Positions 23,642 to 32,143 of a stretch of DNA of 46,938 bases are shown here, piece by piece. The position numbers were made by a program, and so were the translations under genes. The DNA is from Erysipelotrichaceae bacterium (lineage in GTDB: Bacteria > Bacillota_I > Bacilli_A > Erysipelotrichales > Erysipelotrichaceae). The stretch covers positions 1-46,938 of the forward strand of contig JAAXXT010000018.1 of assembly GCA_013334325.1 (NCBI GenBank). Direction: 5' to 3'. Positions within the stretch are counted from its first letter, which is position 1; each line of letters begins with the position of its first letter. The notes below the pieces were generated by a model. The model ran no database searches. It was not told the origin of the DNA and worked only from the letters and a program-made list of their open reading frames with translations.

Positions 23642-24334
23642 CTAAGGATTTAGTGTATTCAATATAAATGATCTAATGGCTTCTATCGTAAAAGCACGTT
23701 GTTCATAAGGGGTGATCGTTGCTGTTCCATCTCCCTTTTGAAGTCCATAATTCCCGAATTGAGCGTGATTTCCACCCTGAATAGAGACATAATCAAACCC
23801 TTCTAGTTTAGATGCATCTAGTACCGTGTCATTGCTACCCTTAAGAATCAAGTAAGGCAAATCTTTATGATCCAAAGGATAAGCAGCCAATAAGATAATG
23901 CCTTCATACTCCTCTGGATGAGAACTATAGTGTGAATACGCCATAGCGCCTCCTAAAGAGTGTCCAGCCATAAACCAACTGGTAATTTGAGGATTGGCTT
24001 TTCTAACACGATTGGCCGCATCGATGTCAAACACTGCTAAGTTAAATGGCATTTTAACTAAAAAAACGGAAATACCTTGTTCACTCAGTTCTAGACATAG
24101 TTTAGAATAAGCCTTGTCTTCTACTTTTCCGCCTGGATAGAAAATGATCCCAACGGTAGCTCCTTCACTTAGAAATGCGTGAATAGAGGAACTCTGTTGA
24201 GTAGATTGGGCATAAGCAGCCAGTGCTACATCTTGAGCTTTTGAATAATCTAAGGTATACACATAGAAACCAGCACCTAATAAGACGATAAGCGCTAAGA
24301 ATCCTAAACCAATTCTTTTTAGTATTTTCTTCAT
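23642..24334 (-). CDS. Membrane-anchored alpha/beta hydrolase
   Basis: 230 residues. An N-terminal hydrophobic segment at about 7-27 looks like a signal anchor, so the enzyme would face outward. The nucleophile elbow is GHSLGG, followed by LKGSNDTVLD (acid) and GGNHAQFG (histidine). This completes the catalytic triad and fits the Abhydrolase_5 family. The substrate is unknown. AGGGGA precedes the ATG at 24334. It lies upstream of the pilus operon on the same strand, but the extended -10 in the gap suggests separate transcription. Confidence 0.85.
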   Translation of the reverse strand: MKKILKRIGLGFLALIVLLGAGFYVYTLDYSKAQDVALAAYAQSTQQSSSIHAFLSEGATVGIIFYPGGKVEDKAYSKLCLELSEQGISVFLVKMPFNLAVFDIDAANRVRKANPQITSWFMAGHSLGGAMAYSHYSSHPEEYEGIILLAAYPLDHKDLPYLILKGSNDTVLDASKLEGFDYVSIQGGNHAQFGNYGLQKGDGTATITPYEQRAFTIEAIRSFILNTLNP

Positions 24335-24439
24335 TTGTTCCCCTTATAAACTTGATTTATTCTAAATAAATTGTAGTCTTAATTGATTCATAAAACCAAT
24401 AGCTTGACTGAAATTGAAAAATCTATTCGATATTTGTCT

Positions 24440-25687
24440 TTACTTTCTCAATGATCCTATTGTTTTCCCTTTATGATGGGCTAAGTGTGGACGTTTACTA
24501 GAATGGATGATTTGGGATGAATAGATCCCATGATGACCAGATGCATAATAGCTGATAAAGATCGCGATCACATAGAAAGGTAAAGCATTAATCCCAAACA
24601 ATTCTAGACCTAACACGATCGTACTAAACGGTGTATTGGCTGCACTCCCAAAAACTGCGAGTAAGCCTAATGCGGCTAATAGAGAAGGGGATATCGAAGT
24701 AAGCTGACCAATCAAACCACCTAAAGAAGATCCTATCCCAAAAAGAGGTGTAACCTCACCTCCTTGAAGTCCTGATCCTAAACTAAGAACCGTAAACATA
24801 AACTTCATGAATGGATCAAAAAGTGCTACTTTCCCATCAAAACCAGCTTGGATCAACCAAATACTTAATCCTCCAAAACGAGTCGCATCTAAACTAAACA
24901 AAAGCACCACTACTAAGCTTGTCCCAATAAAAACACGCCAAAGTGGATGTGGGAAAAGTTTAAGAAGGATCTTTTTAGTTTCATGGATGGCCATAGAAAA
25001 TAATCTTCCTACCCAACCAAAAAGAACTGAAGATAAAATAATGACCATAAGTAAGATCAAAGTCCATTGAGGCATTTCTAAAAACCTGTACTGAGTATGG
25101 GTGATGCCTAATGACAAGCATAAAGCATTGGCACTAAAGGATGCGATAAGACAAGGAATGATGGCTTCAATCGATATCTTTCCGATGAAGGCAACTTCCA
25201 TTCCAAAAAGTGCTCCTGATAAAGGTGTCCCAAAAACAGATCCAAATCCTGCACTGATTCCAGCCATTAGTAAAAGACGTGAATCGCTTTTATCGAGCTT
25301 GAAAAATTTTGAGATCTGATAAGCCAGTGTTCCACCGATTTGAACACCTGTTCCTTCACGCCCAACAGATCCACCAAAGAGATGTGTCAAAATCGTAAAT
25401 ATGAAAGTAAGAAAGGCCATTCTAAAAGGTACAGGTGCTTCATCATGTATACTTTCAAGAATTAGATTGTTTCCTTTATGAGACCCTTTCCCATATCGTT
25501 GATAGATCAAAACCGTAAATAAGCCTACAAGTGGAAGTCCTAAGAGAAGCAGTGGATAATTTTCTCGAATCACAGTGACCAGATGTAGTGAAGATAGAAA
25601 TAGTGATGAGGCTAGACCCATAAAGATCCCTACCAAAAGAGATAAGAAGGATAATTTTAGAGTTTTTTTAATTTGAATGAAGCTCAT
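24440..25687 (-). CDS. CLC-family antiporter, likely fluoride/proton type (CLC-F)
   Basis: 415 residues with ten or more hydrophobic helices. The motif HLFGGSVGREGTGVQIGG is the CLC gating-glutamate block. The filter sequence GNNLILESIH replaces the GSGIP of chloride-type CLCs, and GLQGGEVTPLFGIG follows later. This combination, with a methionine in PVPFRMAF, fits the CLC-F clade that expels fluoride. The clade call is from memory of the pattern. No fluoride riboswitch is visible upstream. The ATG at 25687 is preceded by AAGGAG. It appears monocistronic. Confidence 0.82.
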   Translation of the reverse strand: MSFIQIKKTLKLSFLSLLVGIFMGLASSLFLSSLHLVTVIRENYPLLLLGLPLVGLFTVLIYQRYGKGSHKGNNLILESIHDEAPVPFRMAFLTFIFTILTHLFGGSVGREGTGVQIGGTLAYQISKFFKLDKSDSRLLLMAGISAGFGSVFGTPLSGALFGMEVAFIGKISIEAIIPCLIASFSANALCLSLGITHTQYRFLEMPQWTLILLMVIILSSVLFGWVGRLFSMAIHETKKILLKLFPHPLWRVFIGTSLVVVLLFSLDATRFGGLSIWLIQAGFDGKVALFDPFMKFMFTVLSLGSGLQGGEVTPLFGIGSSLGGLIGQLTSISPSLLAALGLLAVFGSAANTPFSTIVLGLELFGINALPFYVIAIFISYYASGHHGIYSSQIIHSSKRPHLAHHKGKTIGSLRK

Positions 25688-25810
25688 ATCTTCTCTCCTT
25701 TGTTTATAAAACTAGTAATATTCTACACTACCAGCTAATAGACATGAGAAAATATTAAAAGAAGATTCATTTGAGTTTATCATTTCATTTCTTGATGTTG
25801 GCACTAAGTG

Positions 25811-25816
25811 TATAAT
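25811..25816 (+). promoter_or_regulatory. Candidate -10 element of the DUF1275 gene
   Basis: A perfect TATAAT stands 70 bases before the start at 25887, in an A/T-rich gap shared with the divergent CLC gene. Only a weak -35 (TTTCTT at 25788-25793) is found at 17 bases. Confidence 0.5.
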
Positions 25817-25886
25817 ATATAAGTTAATCCGCACAAAAAGACCACTTATAAAGTACGACTTTCTTAGGTCAAAGAGGAGGCATTGT

Positions 25887-26561
25887 ATGGAACTCACACG
25901 ACATCGAATATTCACCTTGATTTGGATTACCAGTCTGACTTTTCTAGGTGGCGCAACCAACATCTCAGCGATTATGCTGTATGAAACTACGATTACGCAT
26001 CACACTGGAAATATCAGTAAAGCAGCGATTGCTTTAGCGAGTGGGAACTTTGGGATGTTTGGGATCTTGATCTCTTATCTGGGTTTATTTTCTCTAGGAT
26101 CAGTTATTGCTGGTTTCTTGTTTTATCACAGAACTAAACACTTAAGAGTACTATATACATTATTGCCTATTGTCTTAGGATTAAGCATACATATTTGTTT
26201 AAAATTCTTTGCTTCTCAAGAAGTCATTCTCTTAGCCATAGCTTTTGGGATGGGTCTACAAAATGGAACCTATTTCAAAGTAAGAGGTGTCATGGTTAGA
26301 ACTACCCATATGACAGGTTATCTAACCGATGCGGCTTTTAGTTTAGGAGCATTTCTAAAAGGCAATGATCATGAACTATGGAAAGTAGGATGGTATACTG
26401 CCTCTATTCTTGTGTTCTTTATTGGTGGTATTGGTGCTACATTCATAGTGATTGCTTCTGGTGACTTCGTTTGGGAAATCATCTCAGGTTCTTATATTGC
26501 TTTAGGGCTCTTCGTTTATCTCTTTAATCCTCAACTTGATCATAATTGGTTCGTAAGATAA
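25887..26561 (+). CDS. YoaK/DUF1275-family membrane protein
   Basis: 224 residues with six hydrophobic segments. Family landmarks are TFLGGATNISAIMLYE near the start, a GNISKAAI segment and VRTTHMTGYLTDAAFSLG at about 137-155, the most conserved DUF1275 block. The function of the family is unknown; a transport role is often guessed. A strong AGGAGG at 25875-25880 precedes the ATG. It is transcribed alone and ends at a palindromic terminator shared with the gene on the other strand. Confidence 0.88.
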   Translation: MELTRHRIFTLIWITSLTFLGGATNISAIMLYETTITHHTGNISKAAIALASGNFGMFGILISYLGLFSLGSVIAGFLFYHRTKHLRVLYTLLPIVLGLSIHICLKFFASQEVILLAIAFGMGLQNGTYFKVRGVMVRTTHMTGYLTDAAFSLGAFLKGNDHELWKVGWYTASILVFFIGGIGATFIVIASGDFVWEIISGSYIALGLFVYLFNPQLDHNWFVR

Positions 26562-26562
26562 G

Positions 26563-26590
26563 AAAACCCAACTTAAGTTGGGTTTTGTTT
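26563..26590. terminator. Bidirectional palindromic terminator
   Basis: A perfect palindrome with halves AAAACCCAACTT and AAGTTGGGTTTT is followed by GTTTT. It serves both converging genes. Confidence 0.85.
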
Positions 26591-27303
26591 TATAAAGTCG
26601 CTGTTGGTAGTTCAGTAAGAATCGCTTCGATCTTATCTCTATGTTCTAATGGGATAGGAATGATAATGATCGATTCAGAAGGACCTGCCGTGGTTGCTGC
26701 GGTAACCATGAGTCTTAATAGATAGGTTTGAGGATCATATTCAGCCTCAGTCAACCATACTCCCAACATCCCAAAGGTATAATAGGAGCCCATAAAATAG
26801 ACACCTTTTACGTTGAGGATGACATTACGATCAGTGGTTTTAAATTTACGTGTACGCACATAAGTCGCCAAGAAAAATACAAAGGTAAAGAAGACAGCGA
26901 TCGCTGCACAGATCATGATCCAAAGATCCCATTGTTCAACGAAGAGAGGTCCTAAGATGGCGAATAATACACAGAATCCAACAATCGTAAGCCAGATTCT
27001 AAAATTATAACTCTTAAGGGCTTTATTGTTTTCTTCTTTAGCCAAATTGGCTTCTTCTTCACTTAATAAGAACGCTAATAAAGGAGGGGCATCCAATAGA
27101 TCATTCAATTTGTGTTGAAGATTATTATAGACAAAATAAGTAACCAATGACATGATCAGTAAGAAGATTCCAATGAAAGCTAAGCCAAAATAATTCATGT
27201 CGTAGGTTTCGCTTTCCATAAAGAATCCCACCCAGATCATTCCTAATGAAATAAGTAGCAAGACTAAAGCAAAAAGCTTCGGTTTCAGATAATGATGTTT
27301 CAT
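26590..27303 (-). CDS. Hypothetical membrane protein
   Basis: 237 residues from the chosen start. Hydrophobic segments lie near 9-27 and 38-57, and another pair near 98-117 and 124-145. Between the pairs is a charged cytoplasmic-looking stretch (SEEEANLAKEENNKAL). A C-terminal soluble part, about 150-237, is beta-rich (NVKGVYFMGSYYTFGMLGVW) and faintly PH-like. I do not recognise the family. The ATG at 27303 has AGGAG upstream on the minus strand; an in-frame ATG 16 codons earlier has none. Confidence 0.7.
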   Translation of the reverse strand: MKHHYLKPKLFALVLLLISLGMIWVGFFMESETYDMNYFGLAFIGIFLLIMSLVTYFVYNNLQHKLNDLLDAPPLLAFLLSEEEANLAKEENNKALKSYNFRIWLTIVGFCVLFAILGPLFVEQWDLWIMICAAIAVFFTFVFFLATYVRTRKFKTTDRNVILNVKGVYFMGSYYTFGMLGVWLTEAEYDPQTYLLRLMVTAATTAGPSESIIIIPIPLEHRDKIEAILTELPTATL

Positions 27304-27437
27304 AAGTGCTCCTGTTAAAAACATTATATGCCAGGCTTTATGATTTTTCAAAGGAAAAATGAAGTGCTCACTTAAGGTAATTCGCAGTGTCTATGATAAA
27401 ATAGAAAAAAGTGATTAAAAGAGATAAAGAGGAACAT

Positions 27438-27830
27438 ATGAAATTAGCGACAAGTATTCAGTTTAATGGGAATTGTGAAGAAGCATTTCATCGATACAGA
27501 GAGATCTTTGATGGAAAAGAAGTCTTATTATGGAGAATAGATGAGAAGAATTGCCCCAGTGAAAAGATGATGGGGAAGGTTATGCATGCGGAATTACAGA
27601 TCGGAGATTACTTCATCTATATGAGTGATCTCGAAAAAGAATTTGATCCTTTGGTTCAAAATCTTCATATGAATTATGAAGCAGATACTTTAGCACAGGC
27701 TCAAAAAGTATTTGATGGATTAAGTAGAAACGGAACCATCAAACGTCCTTTAGAGTTGACCTCATGGGGTTCTTATCTGGGATATGTGATTGATGAATTT
27801 GGTGTTGAGTGGGATATCGCTTTTGAATAA
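27438..27830 (+). CDS. PhnB-like VOC-family protein
   Basis: 130 residues. The pattern SIQFNGNCEEAFHRYREIF at the start, MHAELQIGDYFIYMSD in the middle and SWGSYLGYVIDEFGVEWDIAF at the end fits the PhnB/3-demethylubiquinone methyltransferase-like branch of the vicinal oxygen chelate fold. Members are small cytoplasmic dimers with mostly unknown roles. The ATG at 27438 is preceded by AGAGG; an upstream GTG at 27411 in frame is less likely. Confidence 0.85.
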   Translation: MKLATSIQFNGNCEEAFHRYREIFDGKEVLLWRIDEKNCPSEKMMGKVMHAELQIGDYFIYMSDLEKEFDPLVQNLHMNYEADTLAQAQKVFDGLSRNGTIKRPLELTSWGSYLGYVIDEFGVEWDIAFE

Positions 27831-27871
27831 ATCATAAAGCTTCTGGTTTATAATGTGTAAAAGGGGACACT

Positions 27872-28711
27872 ATGAAAAAGATAATGATTTTATTTGGTTT
27901 TGTATTCTTTCTTATAGGATCTACAAGTATGGTTCATGCAGATATGGGTCCAAAACCTGTCCTTAAGATCACGATAGACCATCAACCAGATGAAGCTTAT
28001 TATGTGGATCTCTTGGTTAGAGAATCCTATATAGGAGATATCCAAAGAGAGATCGATCAAGATCATCCTGAAATCATAGAAGGTTTAAGATCGCTAGAAA
28101 GTCAAGGTTGGTATCCAGCTTTAGTAAGTGGCACACAAGTACCTTTATTTGGGGATCTCAAAGGAGATCTGGTGAATGGGAAAATGGTCCATACCTTTGG
28201 ATATCGTATCCCAGATGAATTCAGAATCATTTTGGTGACCACATCAGGGAAAGTAGTTGTGAGTGATCTGGTGAAAACAGAATCATTCTATATGTCAGTT
28301 CATTTTGATGCGATCAGTGGGGAAGTTATATTACCTAATCTCTTAATCAGTTATGCGATGCAATTCTTTACGACCTTTATCCCTACACTTCTTTTAGAAG
28401 GCATACTATTATTTCTTTTTGGTCTAGCTTCTAAACGTAATCTAAAAGTATTCTTCGTTATGAATCTTATTACTCAAATATTTTTAACGGCGACTTTAGG
28501 GGTTGCGTTGATTACACAGGGTCTTATCAGTGCGATTTTTGTCTTGATCTTGGTTGAAGGATTCATCTGGATCTATGAGATCATCATCTGTTGGAAATTC
28601 TTCGATAAACAGAAAAAGACTGGTAGACGAATCTTATTTGCTTTGGCAGCCAATAGTGCGAGCTTTATCTTAGGGTTGTTTCTTATCTTCGTTCAGATGA
28701 GTTGGTTATGA
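27872..28711 (+). CDS. Hypothetical exported membrane protein
   Basis: 279 residues. There is a signal peptide of about 23 residues ending near VHA/DMGPKP, an extracellular beta-rich domain to about residue 160, then four hydrophobic helices in the C-terminal 120 residues and a short basic loop (DKQKKTGRR). I do not recognise a named family, though the opening ADMGPKP is seen in uncharacterised Firmicute proteins. The gene starts 41 bases after the VOC gene and ends at its own terminator. Confidence 0.72.
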   Translation: MKKIMILFGFVFFLIGSTSMVHADMGPKPVLKITIDHQPDEAYYVDLLVRESYIGDIQREIDQDHPEIIEGLRSLESQGWYPALVSGTQVPLFGDLKGDLVNGKMVHTFGYRIPDEFRIILVTTSGKVVVSDLVKTESFYMSVHFDAISGEVILPNLLISYAMQFFTTFIPTLLLEGILLFLFGLASKRNLKVFFVMNLITQIFLTATLGVALITQGLISAIFVLILVEGFIWIYEIIICWKFFDKQKKTGRRILFALAANSASFILGLFLIFVQMSWL

Positions 28712-28717
28712 GTTAGT

Positions 28718-28752
28718 GTCAATTCAAGTGGTCGCTTGAATTGACTTTTATT
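28718..28752 (+). terminator. Intrinsic terminator
   Basis: GTCAATTCAAG and CTTGAATTGAC form an 11-bp stem around TGGTCG, followed by TTTTATT. It lies six bases after the exported-protein gene. Confidence 0.88.
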
Positions 28753-28796
28753 ATAGGGATAAGTAAAGTAGGGTCATCGTTGATTTGAAAGGAACT

Positions 28797-29468
28797 ATGA
28801 AAAAACTAATCTTAGAATTAAGAGATGAATTAAAAATGGTCTTATCAGGTAAGAGCTTAGATGCGATCTTACCTCCTTTTATCTATATTTTTGTGAATGG
28901 GAAATTTGGATTATTGGCTGCGGTTAGTGTAGCTTCGTTTATCGCTTTAAGTTTTGGTGTATATAGAGTCATTAAGAAACAGAGTTGGTTCTATGCCTTA
29001 GGAGGTTTTATCGGGGTGAGTTTAGCGGGGATCTTAGCGCTTATCGCGGATAATGCGTCTAATTATTTCTTACCAGGCATCATCAGTAATGCCTTAGTTT
29101 TAGGTATCGCAATCATATCTTTAGTTCTAGATAAACCAATGGCAGCCTATGCGAGCCATTTGACTAGAGGATGGAAACTGAGCTGGTTTTGGCTAAAGTC
29201 GATCAAGCCTGCATATCGAGAAGTGACTTGGATATGGACCTTGTTTTTCTTGATGAGAACGAGCATCCAAGTACTGCTTTATACTCAAAACGATATCAAT
29301 ACCCTAGTATGGGCCAACACACTGATGGGCTTACCTATTACGATACTTATCTTGATCTTAAGTTATCTGTATGGGATCTTTCGTTTAAGGTCTCTAAAAG
29401 GTCCTGGGATCGATGAGTATCTAGAAGACAAGCTTCCTCCATTTAGAGGACAAACAAAAGGGTTTTAA
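28797..29468 (+). CDS. DUF3159-like membrane protein
   Basis: 223 residues with six or seven hydrophobic segments. LPPFIYIFVNGKFG near the start, then NYFLPGIISNAL and LDKPMAAYASHLTRGWK, resemble DUF3159 membrane proteins, best known from Actinobacteria and of unknown role. The ATG at 28797 has AAAGGA upstream; a TTG four codons earlier overlaps that site and was not chosen. It is bounded by terminators on both sides, so it is probably a single-gene unit. Confidence 0.72.
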   Translation: MKKLILELRDELKMVLSGKSLDAILPPFIYIFVNGKFGLLAAVSVASFIALSFGVYRVIKKQSWFYALGGFIGVSLAGILALIADNASNYFLPGIISNALVLGIAIISLVLDKPMAAYASHLTRGWKLSWFWLKSIKPAYREVTWIWTLFFLMRTSIQVLLYTQNDINTLVWANTLMGLPITILILILSYLYGIFRLRSLKGPGIDEYLEDKLPPFRGQTKGF

Positions 29469-29491
29469 AAAAAGGAGAGAACTCCTTTTTT
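29467..29491. terminator. Bidirectional terminator between the DUF3159 and rluF genes
   Basis: AAAAGGAG and CTCCTTTT pair around AGAA, with A and T runs on both sides. Two converging genes end at it. Confidence 0.85.
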
Positions 29492-30200
29492 ACTGTATGG
29501 CTTCGTAAAGTATTCTAGATTCTGTTTCCGTTAAAGGTCGATAGGCGCCTTTTGAGAGATCATTAAGTTCGATATGCATAATCCTTACCCGTTTAAGATA
29601 AATTACTCGATATCCTAAAGTCGCAACCATACGACGAATCTGTCGATTAAGACCTTGATTAAGCGTGATATAGAAAGATTGTTCATTGATGACTTTTACT
29701 CTACAAGGCAAAGTCACAGTCATCTCTGATTTAACAGGATTATAGATCTCAATACCTTCTTCCATAAGCTCTTTAAAGTCACCCATTAATGGTAAATTGA
29801 CTTTAACGTAGTATTCTTTGTCATGAGCGTTTTCAGCTCTTAAGATCTTATTGACGATGTCTCCGTCTGAGGTCAAAAGAATCAAACCTTCAGAGTCTTT
29901 ATCTAATCTACCAATAGGGAATATCCTAAGAGGATATTTGATGGCTTGGGTAATATTGCCTTCGACGGCTGGATCCATCGTACAAGTGATACCTTTAGGT
30001 TTATGATAAGCCAAGATCACATGAGGAGCTTTCTCACCTAAAGATTTCCCATCTAGCCTTATCTCATCATTATCAGATACTTGCATTCCTAAAACAGCGA
30101 TTTCTCCATTGACGAGAACTCGCTTTTCACTGATATAGGCATCGGCTTGTCTTCTAGAGCAAACACCGGTTCTTGAGATATATACATTGAGTCTTTCCAT
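29490..30200 (-). CDS. rluF: RluF-type 23S rRNA pseudouridine synthase
   Basis: 236 residues. An N-terminal S4 RNA-binding domain (about 3-50; SRTGVCSRRQADAYI) is followed by the RsuA/RluF catalytic domain. The catalytic aspartate is Asp100 in GRLDKDSEGLILLT. LNQGLNRQIRRM near the C-terminus is a family signature, and AHDKEYYVKV fits RluF more than RluB or RsuA. It would make a pseudouridine in 23S rRNA. It is monocistronic, lying after the terminator of the ABC operon. Confidence 0.9.
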   Translation of the reverse strand: MERLNVYISRTGVCSRRQADAYISEKRVLVNGEIAVLGMQVSDNDEIRLDGKSLGEKAPHVILAYHKPKGITCTMDPAVEGNITQAIKYPLRIFPIGRLDKDSEGLILLTSDGDIVNKILRAENAHDKEYYVKVNLPLMGDFKELMEEGIEIYNPVKSEMTVTLPCRVKVINEQSFYITLNQGLNRQIRRMVATLGYRVIYLKRVRIMHIELNDLSKGAYRPLTETESRILYEAIQ

Positions 30201-30232
30201 AATTCCCTAAAATCATAACACATCTGTCTCAT

Positions 30233-30267
30233 AAAAAAAGGATTGATTCGATATGAATCAATCCTTT
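30233..30267 (-). terminator. Intrinsic terminator of the marR-ABC operon
   Basis: On the minus strand AAAGGATTGATTC and GAATCAATCCTTT form a 13-bp stem with a five-base loop, followed by seven T. It starts a few bases after the ABC gene. Confidence 0.92.
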
Positions 30268-30271
30268 AAGT

Positions 30272-32143
30272 TTATGCGAATTCTTCTTCGCCCGCTTCAA
30301 ACTGGCTATTGTATAAGTTGGCATAGAAGCCACCTTTAGCCAAGAGTTCTTCATGGGTTCCAGATTCTACGATATCACCTAGGTTCATGACCAAGATGAG
30401 ATCCGCATTACGAATGGTGGATAGTCTATGAGCGATGATGAAGCTCGTACGACCTTCCATCAAAATGTCCATGGCTTTCTGGATGAGGATCTCTGTACGT
30501 GTATCGACAGAAGACGTCGCTTCATCAAGAATCAAGACTTTAGGATTGGCTAAGATCGCTCTTGCGATGGTCATTAACTGTTTTTGACCAGCAGAGATAT
30601 TTGAGGATTCTTCGTTGAGGATCATATCATAACCTTCAGGAAGGGTCTGAACGAAGTGATCGACTTGAGCCATTTTAGCGGCTGAGTAGACTTCTTCGTC
30701 TGTAGCGTCTAATCGACCATAACGGATATTCTCACGAATGGTGTCATTATAGAGCCAAGTATCTTGAAGGACCATCCCAAACATTTTTCTTAGATCATTA
30801 CGTTTAAACTGACGGATGTCTAGATAATCAACTAAGATGGCTCCTTCAGTAACATCATAGAAACGCATCAAGAGTTTAACCATAGTTGTCTTACCGGCTC
30901 CGGTAGGACCTACGATGGCGATCTTTTGACCTGCACCTACACTGGCCTTGAAGTCATTGATGACAGTCTTTTCAGCACTGTATCCAAACTTAACATGAGC
31001 GAAAGCCACATCGCCTTTGATGTCTTCAATCGGTAAGGCATCCACTGGATCAGGTTCTTCTTCTGCTTGTTCAAGCAAAGCGAAGATCTTTTCACTGGCA
31101 GCCAAAGTTGATTGTAAGGCATTCGATTGAGAAGCGATCTGAGCGATCGGTTGGGTAAATGAACGCATATACTGAATGAAAGACTGGATCGCACCGATAG
31201 ATAAGGTGCCTTGAGCAGCAAAGTAACCACCCATGATCGCAATGGCGACATAACCGATGTTGCCGATAAAGCTCATCAAAGGTTGCATCATACCTGAGAA
31301 GAATTGACTCTTCCAAGCGGAGTTATACAATTCATCGTTGTATTCTGAGAAGTTTTTAACTGCTTGGGCTTCTCCATTAAATGATTTTACGATGACATGA
31401 TTAGAATACATTTCTTCGACTTGGCCATTGACCATACCTAAGTATTTCTGCTGGGCTTTGAAGAACTTCTGAGAGAACTTCATGATGATCCCAATCAAAA
31501 CAGCTGAGAAAGGCAGTACCAACATCGCCACCAAGGACATTTGCCAATTGATGGAGAACATCATGATCAAGATCCCAATGATGGAGGTGACTGATGTGAT
31601 CAATTGGGTTATCCCTTGAGATAAGCTCATGTTGATGGCGTCGACGTCATTGGTGATGTGGGATAATACTTCCCCATAGTTATGACGATCGAAATAACTG
31701 AAAGGCAAGCGTTCGATCTTGGCGTTGATTTCCTTACGTAAGTTATAGGTTACGTTGTTGGAGATCTTGGTCATGATGAAGCCTTGAATATAGTTGAATA
31801 AAGCACTGATAAGATACAAAGCAATCAGTATTAGGATAATACGGCCAATCCCTGTAAAGTCGATGGTTCCGGAATTGGTGATCTTACTCATCATCCCAGT
31901 CACCAAGATCGTTGTAGCTTCCCCTAAGATCTTAGGACCTACTACTGTAAATACGGTAGAAGCAATGGCGAAGATCATAACGAAGATTAAACCTACTGTA
32001 TATGGACTAAGATACTTCAATAACTTCTTAAGTGTACCTTTAGCGTCCTTAGCCTTTTCACCACTGCCACCCATACCACCCATAGGACCGCCCATTGGGC
32101 CACCTTGGCGTTTAGGCTGTTCGAATTTTTTGTTTTGACTCAT
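30272..32143 (-). CDS. Heterodimeric ABC exporter, subunit with canonical Walker B glutamate
   Basis: 623 residues. It begins with a Gly/Met/Pro-rich tail (GGPMGGPMGGMGGSG at 14-28), then six membrane helices (about 48-330) and a nucleotide-binding domain. Walker A GPTGAGKT is at 412-419 and Walker B LILDE ends with the catalytic Glu541. The signature is NISAGQ instead of LSGGQ. With its partner (32140-34353) it forms an asymmetric exporter like TM287/288, BmrCD or LmrCD. The start overlaps the partner's stop by four bases. The substrate is unknown; MarR control suggests drugs or toxic compounds. Confidence 0.93.
   Translation of the reverse strand: MSQNKKFEQPKRQGGPMGGPMGGMGGSGEKAKDAKGTLKKLLKYLSPYTVGLIFVMIFAIASTVFTVVGPKILGEATTILVTGMMSKITNSGTIDFTGIGRIILILIALYLISALFNYIQGFIMTKISNNVTYNLRKEINAKIERLPFSYFDRHNYGEVLSHITNDVDAINMSLSQGITQLITSVTSIIGILIMMFSINWQMSLVAMLVLPFSAVLIGIIMKFSQKFFKAQQKYLGMVNGQVEEMYSNHVIVKSFNGEAQAVKNFSEYNDELYNSAWKSQFFSGMMQPLMSFIGNIGYVAIAIMGGYFAAQGTLSIGAIQSFIQYMRSFTQPIAQIASQSNALQSTLAASEKIFALLEQAEEEPDPVDALPIEDIKGDVAFAHVKFGYSAEKTVINDFKASVGAGQKIAIVGPTGAGKTTMVKLLMRFYDVTEGAILVDYLDIRQFKRNDLRKMFGMVLQDTWLYNDTIRENIRYGRLDATDEEVYSAAKMAQVDHFVQTLPEGYDMILNEESSNISAGQKQLMTIARAILANPKVLILDEATSSVDTRTEILIQKAMDILMEGRTSFIIAHRLSTIRNADLILVMNLGDIVESGTHEELLAKGGFYANLYNSQFEAGEEEFA

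Noticed and set aside
25688-25886. Fluoride riboswitch before the CLC gene
   Set aside because: The conserved GGCGATGG-type core is not found on either strand.
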